In this document: positions 8,908-17,655 of the stretch, one piece after another
Position numbering within the stretch: position 1 is the stretch's first letter
Layout of the letters: every line of letters starts with the position of its first letter
NCBI RefSeq assembly: GCF_030915385.1
Contig: NZ_CP133268.1
Span: 4,934,001 to 4,998,000, forward strand
DNA from: Neobacillus sp. PS3-12
GTDB taxonomy: Bacteria > Bacillota > Bacilli > Bacillales > Cytobacillaceae
DNA length: 64,000 nt
Direction: 5' to 3'
Position numbers and translations under genes: made by a program
Notes under the pieces: generated by a model
Databases searched by the model: none
What the model saw: only the letters and a program-made list of their open reading frames with translations
Told to the model about the DNA's origin: nothing

Positions 8908-9564
8908 ATGAACGCAGTCAGTCTTGTTTCAATTTTTTTCCTGGCTCTTGCACTGGGGATGAAACACGCAACCGAACCGGATCATGTGATTGCCGTTTCA
9001 ACAGTAGCAAGCCATTCAAAGAGGATAACAAGCGCAACCTTAGCCGGTGTATTTTGGGGAATCGGGCACACAGTCACTCTATTTGCTATGGGCATGGTGT
9101 TCATTCTGCTGAAAAGTCATTTTACTAATGCCTGGGCGATGTCATTGGAATTTGTTGTCGGGATTATGCTTGTCTATTTAGGTGTATCGAATCTGAGAAA
9201 TGATAAGAAAAGGAAAGACCATCATCATCCATTGAAAGGAACCCACTTTACCTATCTGTTGAGATCCATGTTCATAGGTGTGGTTCATGGGCTGGCCGGA
9301 AGTGGGGCCGTGGTTTTACTTACGATGTCAACCGTCAATACTTTCTTGCAGGGTGCTTTATATATCCTGATCTTTGGTTTGGGAACGATTATTGGAATGC
9401 TCATCCTTTCCACTCTTATAGGTCTTCCATTTGTACTGGGTTCCAGGAGAACCGCCTTCCATTCACAACTTACAAAGTTAACGTCCGCAATCAGTGTTGT
9501 TTTTGGATTGTATTATATGTATTCTCTGGGAATTGGAGAGGGGCTTTTTCAAATATGGTTCTAA
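8908..9564 (+). CDS. NiCoT-type nickel permease (HoxN/UreH-like)
   Basis: 218-aa integral membrane protein with the nickel/cobalt transporter signature H-x4-D-H (H20-ATEP-D25-H26) in the first membrane segment, then GIGHT and VHGLAGSGA motifs. A short histidine cluster (DHHHP) sits in the central cytoplasmic loop. It is shorter than classical HoxN (about 350 aa), like UreH-type permeases. It starts 40 bp after larA1 with a strong GGGAGGTG site, so it likely supplies Ni for the NPN cofactor. The last third is duplicated as a decayed remnant at 16634-16722. Confidence 0.85.
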   Translation: MNAVSLVSIFFLALALGMKHATEPDHVIAVSTVASHSKRITSATLAGVFWGIGHTVTLFAMGMVFILLKSHFTNAWAMSLEFVVGIMLVYLGVSNLRNDKKRKDHHHPLKGTHFTYLLRSMFIGVVHGLAGSGAVVLLTMSTVNTFLQGALYILIFGLGTIIGMLILSTLIGLPFVLGSRRTAFHSQLTKLTSAISVVFGLYYMYSLGIGEGLFQIWF

Positions 9565-9648
9565 ATTTGGCTGAAAAAAATAAAAAATTCAACAGAAGTT
9601 ATTGAGATATTAAGCAAGTATCCAATTAAAAAAGGTAAAACAAATAAA

Positions 9649-9697
9649 GAAAGAACTGAGTTAATCCCTTTTTAGAGCTCAGTTCCTTCTTTTTTAG
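9649..9697 (+). terminator. Terminator after the larA1-nickel permease operon
   Basis: Stem 9649-9660 with 9678-9689 (ACTGAG/CTCAGT core) followed by TTTTTT. Confidence 0.8.
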
Positions 9698-9799
9698 AAT
9701 ATAAAGAATGTTAATTGTAGACATGTAAATTTAAAAACTTTAACTTAAATTTTCAATAGGGTAGTTTTTTTAATGGAATTATCCGACCTTACGCACCTA

Positions 9800-12478
9800 T
9801 TACAACGTAACGCCCAGCAATCCGCGGGTAATTTGAAAATCAACGTTTCCCTGCTCAAGCTGACGTGGAATATAGTTATGCTCAATCACTTGCTTGCAAC
9901 GCTCAAGAATTTGCTCTACCCAGGCAGCCGGAACGCCGCTGAGACACAGATCCAAATCACTTTCGTATGTCTGTTGGATGTTCTCCTCTGTTGATACTTG
10001 CAGCATCGGTACGAATGGATGCGCCTGCATTGGCTGACGATTTAAGAGGGCAATAATTAATTCCACACCTGTAGCTGCCAGGCCTGTGATGGTCTCAACC
10101 CAATGCTCTGTTGGTGTCTCCATGATGTGGAAGCCGTTGTTGAGGGCCTGTTCGCCAAAGGCCAAGGACGGCTGGATATTAGAATCTGCCCCTAGATGAT
10201 CTCTGTATGAAGGTTTTAAAAGCAATCCGTTGTTTCCAGGGACTACAACCGTTCCACCGGCGCCGACAATCATTTTTGTCAATATTGCAAGTTGATTGCC
10301 AGCTTCTTCTGTAACAGACCCGTCACTTAGGATTCCAATACGCAATGACTCCAATCCAACGGTTTTCTTTGCCACTGGTTCGCTTTGCAACACTTGCTCA
10401 GTAAACCAAGATTCCGCCTTCTCCGTTGCTTTTTCAATCCCGCCGTCAAGCTGAATACTGGCATACCCATAACGGCCAGGGTCTACACCCATCTCCTCCA
10501 TCTGGTGACGCATAAAGTCATTGTGTGTTTTTTCACAGCCATGTTCCAATAATAAACAATGCTTGACCAGCGGATGTGTGATATAGCTAACCATTGTACG
10601 TGCAAACATCTGTTCAGATGGGCCGGCATTATTACCGCATCCTTCAGTGTGTGCCAGGGCGATAAAGCGCGATAACTTGTCGGGTTGATCAAGCTTTAGT
10701 TGATTGAAACGCTTCTCCATTTTCTTTGCAACCTGAGCGGAACAAAGACTTGTCGGCAGGATCAAGCTAATGCCTTCATTAAGCCGAGTGAAGTTAATAG
10801 GGTAAGCTTCTGCATCCGTTTGAATGGCAATTGGTTCTCCCTTCGGCAGTGGTGCATGGAGCAATGCATCCAGCTGGCTTGCATCGGTTTGCGGCCAATT
10901 GCGCCAGATCTGCACCTGTGAATGGCCAGCCTTCTCACCAATGCTTAGTTGACCAGAGGCAGTCTGTAACAACAATTGTAAGGATTGGTTGCCCAGTTCA
11001 TCCATGGACATGCCTTCTTGATACTGGCCGGCATTGATATCCATGTCATGTGCGAGTAATTGATAGCGTTGGGTAGTCGTTACCACTTTTAAAGTCGGCA
11101 CAAAAGGAAAGTTAGTGACTGAGCCGTTACCTGTTGTAAAGATAATCATGTTACAGCCGGCGGCGACTTGCCCGGCAATCCCTTCAAGGTCATTTCCAGG
11201 GCTATCCATAAAATAGTATCCAGGGTCTTTCATCAGTTCAGCATAGTTAATTGCGTAATCGAGACGGCAAGACGGGTCTTTCTTGCGGGCAGCGCCAATT
11301 GACTTGAGGTAGATATTATAAAGGCCGCGATATTTGTTGCCTCCGGAAGGGTTTCCTTCAGCACTGGCGCCATGCCAGGCAGCTCGCTCCTTGAATTCGT
11401 TTACAAGGTTTACAAATTTGTGAGCGGTTTCCAAGTTGCGTACTTTTTGCAGCACATAGGATTCAGCGCCAATTAACTCGTCGGTTTCAGCCAGATTGGC
11501 AGCAGCTCCGTAACGAACCAATTCCCGTGAGATCCAACCTAACAGCGGATTGGCTGAAATGCCTGAAAAGGCGTCTGAGCCGCCGCATTGCAGAGCAAGC
11601 TTAATGTTGCTAATGGATTCAGGAGTCCGTTCCATCGCATTGACCATTGGCAGCCAATTGCGAACAATCGATTCCCCCATGCTCAGGTTGTTTTTAAAGC
11701 TGCCTTTGATTGACAGGAACTGATACGTAACATCATCCAATGGATAGTTGTGTTCGCGTAAATAGGCCTCTAGCATCTTGTTTGTCACAGTTTCGTTACC
11801 ATAATCCACGACTAAGACAGCACCTACGTTAGGATGGACGACAAACCCAGCTAAAGTGCGCAGTAATAGCTCCAGGTTATTCGGTTGTTTAATTCCGCCC
11901 TCAGTATGAGCAACAGGGACAATCCCATCAATTTGGGGATAGTTTGTTAATTCACTTTGAAGATTGGCAGCGAGTTGTGTAACATAACTTCCTGTAAGTG
12001 AAGTTGTACCCAACAGGACAATGTTGTTGCGGGTTCCGACACCGCGGGCCTGGCTGCGCCGATAACCCATAAAAGTGCGCGTTTCCGAGTAGGCAGGCAA
12101 TGCAGGAGCAGGTTGAAAGTTCTTTTCGTCAAGAACAATTGGTTGAGAATAATCCTCAAAGTTAGGCGCTGCCGGTAACGAAAAGTCTAGCGAACGTACA
12201 CTAAGTGCGTCCAGCGCACCCTTGTTAATCACATAATTTCCAGGTTGAATTTCCTGCAAAGCCAATCCAAAGGGTAATTCCCAGGAGAGTAAAGCTTCGC
12301 CTGGAGAAATTGCTTTCACAGCGAAGCGATGTCCTTCCATTACGGTGAAATCCAAGGTAAGGGCTTTTCCTTGATAGTTAATGATTGTACCAACTTCCAG
12401 TTGGCGAGTAGCAACAGCAACATTATCTCCTGGTAAGGGAAGTCTGGCTACCTCATCAAAGTTGTAAGATATGTTCAT
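9800..12478 (-). CDS. Tandem UxaA-type (altronate/galactarate) dehydratase, 892 aa
   Basis: Residues 1-95 are a SAF domain (DNVAVA...GHRFAVKAI). Residues about 130-520 align with the altronate dehydratase catalytic region, and about 570-890 form a second, diverged copy. Usual UxaA is about 495 aa. Remarkably, the N-half cysteines are lost in repeat 1 (TTSLTG; HTEGG at 191-195; YGNE at 226-229) but present in repeat 2 (PTSLC579; HTEGC614; EHGC648). The C-half cysteines (C298 in CGGSD, C442 in AAGCN) are present only in repeat 1. The active site may therefore be assembled across repeats. The reaction expected for the family is Fe-dependent dehydration of an aldonate/aldarate to a 2-keto-3-deoxy acid. 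The gene is visibly richer in GC than its neighbours, compatible with transfer. Confidence 0.8.
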   Translation of the reverse strand: MNISYNFDEVARLPLPGDNVAVATRQLEVGTIINYQGKALTLDFTVMEGHRFAVKAISPGEALLSWELPFGLALQEIQPGNYVINKGALDALSVRSLDFSLPAAPNFEDYSQPIVLDEKNFQPAPALPAYSETRTFMGYRRSQARGVGTRNNIVLLGTTSLTGSYVTQLAANLQSELTNYPQIDGIVPVAHTEGGIKQPNNLELLLRTLAGFVVHPNVGAVLVVDYGNETVTNKMLEAYLREHNYPLDDVTYQFLSIKGSFKNNLSMGESIVRNWLPMVNAMERTPESISNIKLALQCGGSDAFSGISANPLLGWISRELVRYGAAANLAETDELIGAESYVLQKVRNLETAHKFVNLVNEFKERAAWHGASAEGNPSGGNKYRGLYNIYLKSIGAARKKDPSCRLDYAINYAELMKDPGYYFMDSPGNDLEGIAGQVAAGCNMIIFTTGNGSVTNFPFVPTLKVVTTTQRYQLLAHDMDINAGQYQEGMSMDELGNQSLQLLLQTASGQLSIGEKAGHSQVQIWRNWPQTDASQLDALLHAPLPKGEPIAIQTDAEAYPINFTRLNEGISLILPTSLCSAQVAKKMEKRFNQLKLDQPDKLSRFIALAHTEGCGNNAGPSEQMFARTMVSYITHPLVKHCLLLEHGCEKTHNDFMRHQMEEMGVDPGRYGYASIQLDGGIEKATEKAESWFTEQVLQSEPVAKKTVGLESLRIGILSDGSVTEEAGNQLAILTKMIVGAGGTVVVPGNNGLLLKPSYRDHLGADSNIQPSLAFGEQALNNGFHIMETPTEHWVETITGLAATGVELIIALLNRQPMQAHPFVPMLQVSTEENIQQTYESDLDLCLSGVPAAWVEQILERCKQVIEHNYIPRQLEQGNVDFQITRGLLGVTL

Positions 12479-12740
12479 AAATTTAAGGCTCCTTTTTTAG
12501 GATTTAACTTGAGGTATGTATGGACGATCTTTACTGGTCACCGATAGAAGAGATGTGGTGGCAACCCTAATGTCCATGCATGATTGATTTATAGATTGAT
12601 CGTATTATTTTAGTGAAATTTTTTAAAAATTTTCTAAAGCTTATGGATCAGCGGTCAAAATTCCTGAGTAAACAGTAAATGCAGCCAGTAGGGGTGGTTC
12701 CCCTGGATCAAAGCAATCATTCTCTTGAATCTATCCTTTT

Positions 12741-12757
12741 GTTTTATAATATAAAAC
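12741..12757. promoter_or_regulatory. 17-bp perfect palindrome, candidate operator (copy 2)
   Basis: Identical to the palindrome at 1582-1598 (8+1+8 inverted repeat). It lies about 260 bp upstream of the minus-strand UxaA-type gene. Confidence 0.5.
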
Positions 12758-13052
12758 TACGTTCTTGTTTTAGCTTAAGGAAATCTGTGTGAAGTGTTAA
12801 AACAGGCAGGTGAAAATGACTTAAAACTTTCCTCCTTCCGGTCATCTAATTATAAGCACTTTCGAAAAGTGAAAGAGTTATAGAAATACTCTTTTACAAT
12901 TATCTGCTTACTATTAAAGTTAGTATCGTTCACCATCATTGTCAATGAAATATATTTTAAATTTTGCATTTTCAGATAAGGCATCCAGCATCGGTATAAA
13001 CTAGGGTCAGTATCTCAGGTTAGGAAAAACCAAATTTTAAAAAATGTTATTT

Positions 13053-13339
13053 TTGAACAAACAAACAAAAAAATCTTGACTTAAATGTTATTATGTAACA
13101 ATATATACTTGTAGATATGTTAAAAGATAACAAGTTGATTAAAAGCTGCCAATTAATCTTATTTTAGAGAAGCTAGTTGAAAATGAAAAAGTTAGCTTCG
13201 AACAAACCTTTCAGTAACCCTTGCAATAGCTCATAAAGAAAGGTTTATATTGCCAATATATGAAAGGGCTTTCACTATGAAACGAATGATTAAAGCAGTA
13301 AATCAACGTGGATTGTAACGAATTCAAGTAAATTTAACA
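13053..13339 (+). pseudogene. DeoR-family regulator remnant with its promoter region
   Basis: DNA from 13053 to 13205 aligns with 24059-24220, the promoter and first codons of the intact DeoR gene: shared TTGACT, two TGTTA-N5-TAACA repeats, and TTTTAGA(G/A)AAGCT(A/G)GTTGAAAATGAA. A second block at 13286-13339 matches 24731-24784 from the 3' third of the gene (ATCAACGTGGATTGTA, ATTCAAGTAAATTTAAC). The middle is lost. This is therefore an internally deleted paralogue. Confidence 0.8.
13086..13132. promoter_or_regulatory. Pair of TGTTA-N5-TAACA repeats, relic operator
   Basis: Perfect inverted repeats at 13086-13100 and 13118-13132, centres 32 bp apart. This is the same arrangement as before the intact DeoR gene at 24092-24138. 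Confidence 0.55.
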
Positions 13340-13489
13340 TTACCTAAAGGAGGTGGTTAAAAAGTAGTAAATCTATTAGTTAACAACTGGATGGGCTAAT
13401 AAAGCGAATCTAGAATGAAGAAGAGACGATACATATTTTTAAACTAGTAGACAGCTATCAAAAAAACAATTAATTCTAAAATTATCTTA

Positions 13490-13550
13490 TAGAAATGATC
13501 AAAACGGTTAAAGGGAAACACCCAAATTTCTGTGTTGTGACGTTATGACA
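13490..13550 (+). pseudogene. Fragment of a second DapA-family aldolase
   Basis: About 60 bp (GAAATGATC..., AAAGGGAAACACCC) matches 2254-2313 of the aldolase gene and would encode E-M-I-K-T-V-K-G-K-H-P-N-F-C-V-V. The frame then fails. It is the same region that in the intact gene follows the Schiff-base lysine. Confidence 0.65.
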
Positions 13551-13815
13551 AGCCATTTGAAAGCGCTTCGATTGAGGGAATGAAATCAATTCAACAAGCT
13601 TTAAAATGAACATATCTATTTTTTGTCAATAATAGATTACTAGTTAAATGTTTTAACTCCATTTAAGTTTAATGAAACACTTTGTTAAAAAACAGCAGTT
13701 ATATTGTTTATCATCCTGAATGAAATAAACATAAGCACATTTTCTAATCGCAATTTTAACAGTACTCATTAATAAAGCTTAAAAAATAAATTTATTCAAT
13801 AATGGAGGTAAATTT

Positions 13816-15108
13816 ATGACGAATATTGCAACGAAGGTTCCAAACGGGCGTTGGCTGCACATCATCCCTGCCACAATCATTGTTTACATCGTAGCTTTCC
13901 TTGACCGTGCGAACATTAGCTTTGCGATCGCCGGTGGTATGAGTAAAGAGCTTGGGATGGCAGCCAGTGTATCTGGTTTAGCCGCCGGTATTTTCTTTGT
14001 TGGTTATTTATGTTTGCAAATCCCTGGTGGGCATGCCGCTGAAAAGGGGAATGCCAAAAAGTTTATTGCCTGGACGATTATTTTCTGGGGAGCTATGGCG
14101 ACTTTAACAGGTTTTGTTCACTCTACAGGGCAGTTATTAGGAATCCGTTTCTTATTGGGAGTTGCCGAAGGCGGGGTATATCCTGCGATTCTTACCATCA
14201 TCAGCCACTGGTTTCCTGAGAAAGAGCGTGCACGTGCAAATGCAGCCTTCGCCATGAACGTAGCGATCGCTAATATTATCAATGGACCTGTATCCGGTTT
14301 GATTATTCAAAATATGGGCTGGCGCCAATTATTTATCATTGAAGGAATCATTTCGATCGCGTTGCTTGCAGTTTGGCTGCCATTAATCAGCAACCGTCCA
14401 CGCGAAGCAAAATGGATCACAAAAGAAGAATTGGATTATATTGAAACTAACTTAGCTGAAGAGCAGGCAGCAGTTAAATCCCTTGGCGAAGTTAAAAAAG
14501 CAAGCATGAAAGAAGTTTTTGCAAGCGTCAATGTTTGGAAATTAGTTGCGATTTATTTCATGATGCAAGTAGGCTTCTACGGTTTCTCCCTATGGCTGCC
14601 AACATTGCTGAAAAACCTTAATACCGGCGGCGGCATGGGAATGATTGGTTTCTTAAGTATCGCTCCGTATATTATGTGTATTATTGGGCAGTTCATCTTT
14701 GCAACCCTTTGCGATAAAACAGGGAACCGCAGACTTTTCACATCCCTGCCAATCCTTGGATTAGCCGTGTTCCTTTCATTAGCGATTCTTACCAGAAGCA
14801 ATGTTTGGGTTTCATACGCAATGATGGTACTTGTAGGAACATTCTTGCAAGCGCCTACAGGACCGTTCTGGACATTGGCTCCATCTCTATTACCAGCAGA
14901 AGTTGCCGGTACAGGACGCGGTTTAATTAACGCGATTGGTAACCTGGGTGGATTCGTTGGACCCTATATGGTTGGCTGGCTTGTCCAATACGTCAATCAG
15001 GATGCAGGTTCATGGTCATTGGTTCTGTTCTCAGTCGCTGGTGCCTTAATGGTGTTTACAATCCCAGCTTCTGTCAACGGTGCACATGCGAAAAAGAAAA
15101 CAGCTTAG
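13816..15108 (+). CDS. MFS sugar-acid transporter, copy 3
   Basis: Complete 430-aa ACS-family transporter starting MTNIATKVPNGRW after AATGGAGG. Over the part of copy 1 inside the window the DNA is essentially identical, although their downstream sequences differ, so recent duplication or ongoing gene conversion is likely. The usual TM1-2 motif (LDRANISFA) and the amphipathic central loop near residue 200-220 (EEQAAVKSLGEVKK) are present. It precedes larA2 as copy 2 precedes larA1, giving a repeated MFS-LarA-nickel-permease module. Confidence 0.93.
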   Translation: MTNIATKVPNGRWLHIIPATIIVYIVAFLDRANISFAIAGGMSKELGMAASVSGLAAGIFFVGYLCLQIPGGHAAEKGNAKKFIAWTIIFWGAMATLTGFVHSTGQLLGIRFLLGVAEGGVYPAILTIISHWFPEKERARANAAFAMNVAIANIINGPVSGLIIQNMGWRQLFIIEGIISIALLAVWLPLISNRPREAKWITKEELDYIETNLAEEQAAVKSLGEVKKASMKEVFASVNVWKLVAIYFMMQVGFYGFSLWLPTLLKNLNTGGGMGMIGFLSIAPYIMCIIGQFIFATLCDKTGNRRLFTSLPILGLAVFLSLAILTRSNVWVSYAMMVLVGTFLQAPTGPFWTLAPSLLPAEVAGTGRGLINAIGNLGGFVGPYMVGWLVQYVNQDAGSWSLVLFSVAGALMVFTIPASVNGAHAKKKTA

Positions 15109-15183
15109 TTTTTGATTTAAAGGTATGGGTCCTGGACCACTTTTGTTAAGCACAAATAGAATTAAATAAAAAGTTGATGTAAT

Positions 15184-15220
15184 GGTGCAATGGTTAATTG
15201 ACTTTTGCACCTCTACTTAT
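15184..15220 (+). terminator. Terminator-like hairpin after MFS copy 3
   Basis: Stem GGTGCAA (15184-15190) / TTGCACC (15205-15211) with a weak T-rich tail, matching the hairpins after the other two MFS copies. Read-through into larA2 is possible. Confidence 0.6.
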
Positions 15221-15326
15221 ATTTACTTTTAAAAATGTCTACATGGGATCGAATCGGCTTTGGCTTTAATTGGGTTACTAATCCATTTAGGATTACGATC
15301 AAGATAAAATGGAGATGAGTGAGAGA

Positions 15327-16624
15327 ATGGAATCATTAGATTTAAGCAAATTTCCAAAAATTGAGTTGCCACGTTTTCTAAAGATCAAACAATATTTTGA
15401 ACCCAAAAAGGTAGAAAACATTCCCGTAGAAGTTCGGGCCAGGATGGAACCCCATTTACAAAACTTGGCTGGGAAACGAATTGCTGTTGGCGTAGGAAGC
15501 CGGGGTGTAGCCAATATAGCTCTCATTACCAAAACAGTAGTAGATACATTAAAGGATGCAGGCGCATTGCCGTTCATTATCCCTGTGATGGGAAGCCATG
15601 GAGGGGCAACCCCTGAAGGGCAGGCAGAAATGCTGGCTGGATTCGGCATTTCTGAAGAAATAATGGGTGTTCCTCTTGATGCTTCCATGGATGTTGAGCC
15701 AATAGGGGAACTGGAGCCGGGACTTCCTATCTATGTGTGCAAAAGCGCACTTGCGGCAGATGGAATTGTGATCATTCCAAGAATTAAGCCACATACTGCT
15801 TTCCGTGGCTCGATCGAAAGCGGGGCTCTTAAAATGCTTTGTATTGGCCTAGGAAAACAAATCGGTGCTGATTCCCTCCATATGCATGGATTTGCCCGTT
15901 TTCATGAATTAATTCCCAAAGCCGGGTGTATGATTGCTGAAAAAACAAACGTACTGTTTGCCGTTTCTGTGATCGAAAATGCCTTTGATGAAACGTATAA
16001 AGTGGAAGTGCTCACAAAAGATGATATGATCGCCATGGACAAGGAAAAGGCCTTGCTGCAAGAAGCAAAGAAGATTATGGCCAGCATTCCATTTCCAAAA
16101 TTCGATGTGCTGGTTATTGAAGAAGTCGGTAAAAACATTAGTGGTGACGGTCAAGACCCGAACGTAACCGGTCTCTTTTCGGAAAGCATATGAGCGGCGG
16201 CCCCGAGTTTAAGAAATGTGCGATATTTGATGTTACGGAAGAATCTCACGGGAATTCACTGGGCGTCGGGATGGCTGACGTAACCACACGGAAGCTGTTT
16301 GATAAAACGAACTTTGTTTACATGTATATGAATGCCTTCACAAGTACAGAGCCGGCAACTGTTAAAATGCCAATGGTTGCGGCAACATCTGAAGATGCAT
16401 TAAGGATGGCTGTAAAAATGGCCAATGGTGTCAAGTCATATGAACATAAAATTGTTTGGATCAAAAACACCTTGGAATTATCAGAAATAATTATTAGTGA
16501 ACCATTGCTTGCCGAAGCGCAATCCCGCTCAAATATTGAGGTAATATCGGATCCGGTTGAATTGACTTTTATCGATGGAGAACCGCAGACTGATCTGTTG
16601 GCATCAGTAAGCCAAGTTTTATAA
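15327..16624 (+). pseudogene. LarA-superfamily nickel-pincer racemase/epimerase 2, frameshifted
   Basis: Close paralogue of larA1, with the same GSHGGATPEGQ, IKPHTAFRG and ESGALKMLCIGLGK motifs. ATG at 15327 gives a start that aligns with larA1. The frame breaks after GDGQDPNVTGLF: frame 1 ends at 16191-16193, while the rest (FDVTEESHGN...) continues from 16190 to 16624. One missing G at 16181-16182 would restore GLFSGKHMSGG-type sequence, parallel to GLYIGEHMKEF in larA1. So it is either a one-base null mutation or a read error; both halves are otherwise well preserved, arguing for recent or apparent loss. Likely the first gene of the lar operon running to 20.7 kb. Confidence 0.82.
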
Positions 16625-16633
16625 TTAACCATC

Positions 16634-16722
16634 TGTTCACAACTTACAAAGCTGATTTCCGTAATTAGTATTGTTTTTGGATTGAATGTCCTGTTAGCAT
16701 TGGGAATTGGATTGTGGCTCTA
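16634..16722 (+). pseudogene. 3' remnant of a second nickel permease gene
   Basis: Immediately after larA2, DNA such as TTCACAACTTACAAAG, ATTGTTTTTGGATTG and TTGGGAATTGGA aligns with 9470-9560, the end of the intact nickel permease. In frame it reads S-Q-L-T-K-L-I-S-V-I-S-I-V-F-G-L, close to the SQLTKLTSAISVVFGL of the intact protein. Only the last 30 or so codons survive. The second module therefore originally also had larA followed by a nickel permease. Confidence 0.8.
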
Positions 16723-16832
16723 TCCAGTATCGTACGAAATGACAAGAATAGAATTTGTGGCAAAACATGATTACGGGGCCCTTTATTAAAATGAAATGAT
16801 AGAATTAACATGCAGCTATGGGGGGAATACAA

Positions 16833-17636
16833 ATGAAAGAGAAATATGAACAGCTCAAACAAATCATCAAACAAATGGGAAATGTTGTTGTTGCCTTTTC
16901 TGGAGGTGTCGATAGTACGTTTCTTTTAAAAGCAGCGGTAGATGTTTTGGGGACAGAAAATGTTTTGGCAGTGACAGCTGATTCAGAATCATACCCTTCC
17001 AGTGAATTAGAAGAGGCGAAAAAGCTTGCCAGACTGATAGGAGCAAAACACCAAATCATTGAAATCTCTGAGTTAGCTATTCCCGGTTATGCCGAAAATG
17101 ACCAAAATCGCTGTTATTTCTGTAAAAATGGATTATTTGAAGAAATTGCCCCAATTATGGAGCAAAAAGGTTTCAACAACCTCGTTTATGGTTTGATTGC
17201 TGATGATGCGAGTGAACATCGCCCCGGTGTCCGTGCTGCCAATGAACATGGTGTCCGCGGGCCGCTGAAAGAAGCTAATCTTTTTAAAAGTGAAATTCGT
17301 GAATTGTCTAAGCTGCTAAACCTGCCGACGTGGGAAAAACCTTCGTTAGCTTGTTTATCATCGCGAATTCAGTATGGCGAAAAAATTACCCAAGAAAAAC
17401 TATCAAGAGTTGATCGATCAGAATCTTATCTGAAAAGTTTGGGAATTAGACAAGTACGTGTTCGAACACATCAAGAGATTGCCAGAATTGAAGTAGAACC
17501 TCAAGATATGCAGCTAGTGTTAATGCATCATCATCAAATCATCGAAAACCTTCAAGCTTTTGGCTATAAATATATTACCCTCGATTTACAAGGCTATATG
17601 AGCGGCAGCATGAACAAAGTGTTACAGCAAGTCTGA
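16833..17636 (+). CDS. larE: LarE, ATP-dependent sulfur-transfer enzyme of nickel-pincer cofactor synthesis
   Basis: 267-aa PP-loop ATP pyrophosphatase (AFSGGVDSTF, residues 21-30) that adenylylates the biscarboxylated nicotinate mononucleotide made by LarB and installs sulfur. Cysteines at 94 and 97 (RCYFCK) and 174 (LACLSSR) are present. The last corresponds in position to the sulfur-donor Cys176 of Lactobacillus LarE, and the extra pair suggests the three-Cys class reported to carry a 4Fe-4S cluster, allowing catalytic rather than sacrificial sulfur transfer. ATG at 16833 is preferred because GGGGGAA at 16821 is correctly placed. larB follows after 19 bp. Confidence 0.92.
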   Translation: MKEKYEQLKQIIKQMGNVVVAFSGGVDSTFLLKAAVDVLGTENVLAVTADSESYPSSELEEAKKLARLIGAKHQIIEISELAIPGYAENDQNRCYFCKNGLFEEIAPIMEQKGFNNLVYGLIADDASEHRPGVRAANEHGVRGPLKEANLFKSEIRELSKLLNLPTWEKPSLACLSSRIQYGEKITQEKLSRVDRSESYLKSLGIRQVRVRTHQEIARIEVEPQDMQLVLMHHHQIIENLQAFGYKYITLDLQGYMSGSMNKVLQQV

Positions 17637-17655
17637 ACGAAAGGGTGAGAACATA

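Larger units (their letters stand above)
12479..13815. other. 1.3-kb gene graveyard between the UxaA-type gene and MFS copy 3
   Basis: No intact gene. It contains the UxaA promoter side (12479-12990, with the palindrome), a DeoR-gene remnant (13053-13339), an aldolase remnant (13490-13550) and a short frame ending near 13606-13608 (S-I-E-G-M-K-S-I-Q-Q-A-L-K) that I cannot assign. Two near-cre motifs (13261-13274, and around 13557) also lie here. The order regulator, aldolase, transporter suggests a decayed duplicate of a sugar-acid operon. Confidence 0.6.

Noticed and set aside
12690..12715. AGGGGTGGTTCCCCT resembles the T-box antiterminator motif
   Set aside because: The conserved AGGGTGGNACCGCG is not matched, there is no upstream specifier structure, and no aminoacyl-tRNA or amino acid gene follows on that strand.
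15241..15296. Short hydrophobic frame (S-A-L-A-L-I-G-L-L-I-H-L-G-L-R-S-R) before larA2, perhaps the end of a lost membrane protein
   Set aside because: Too short to assign and without a start; could be chance.
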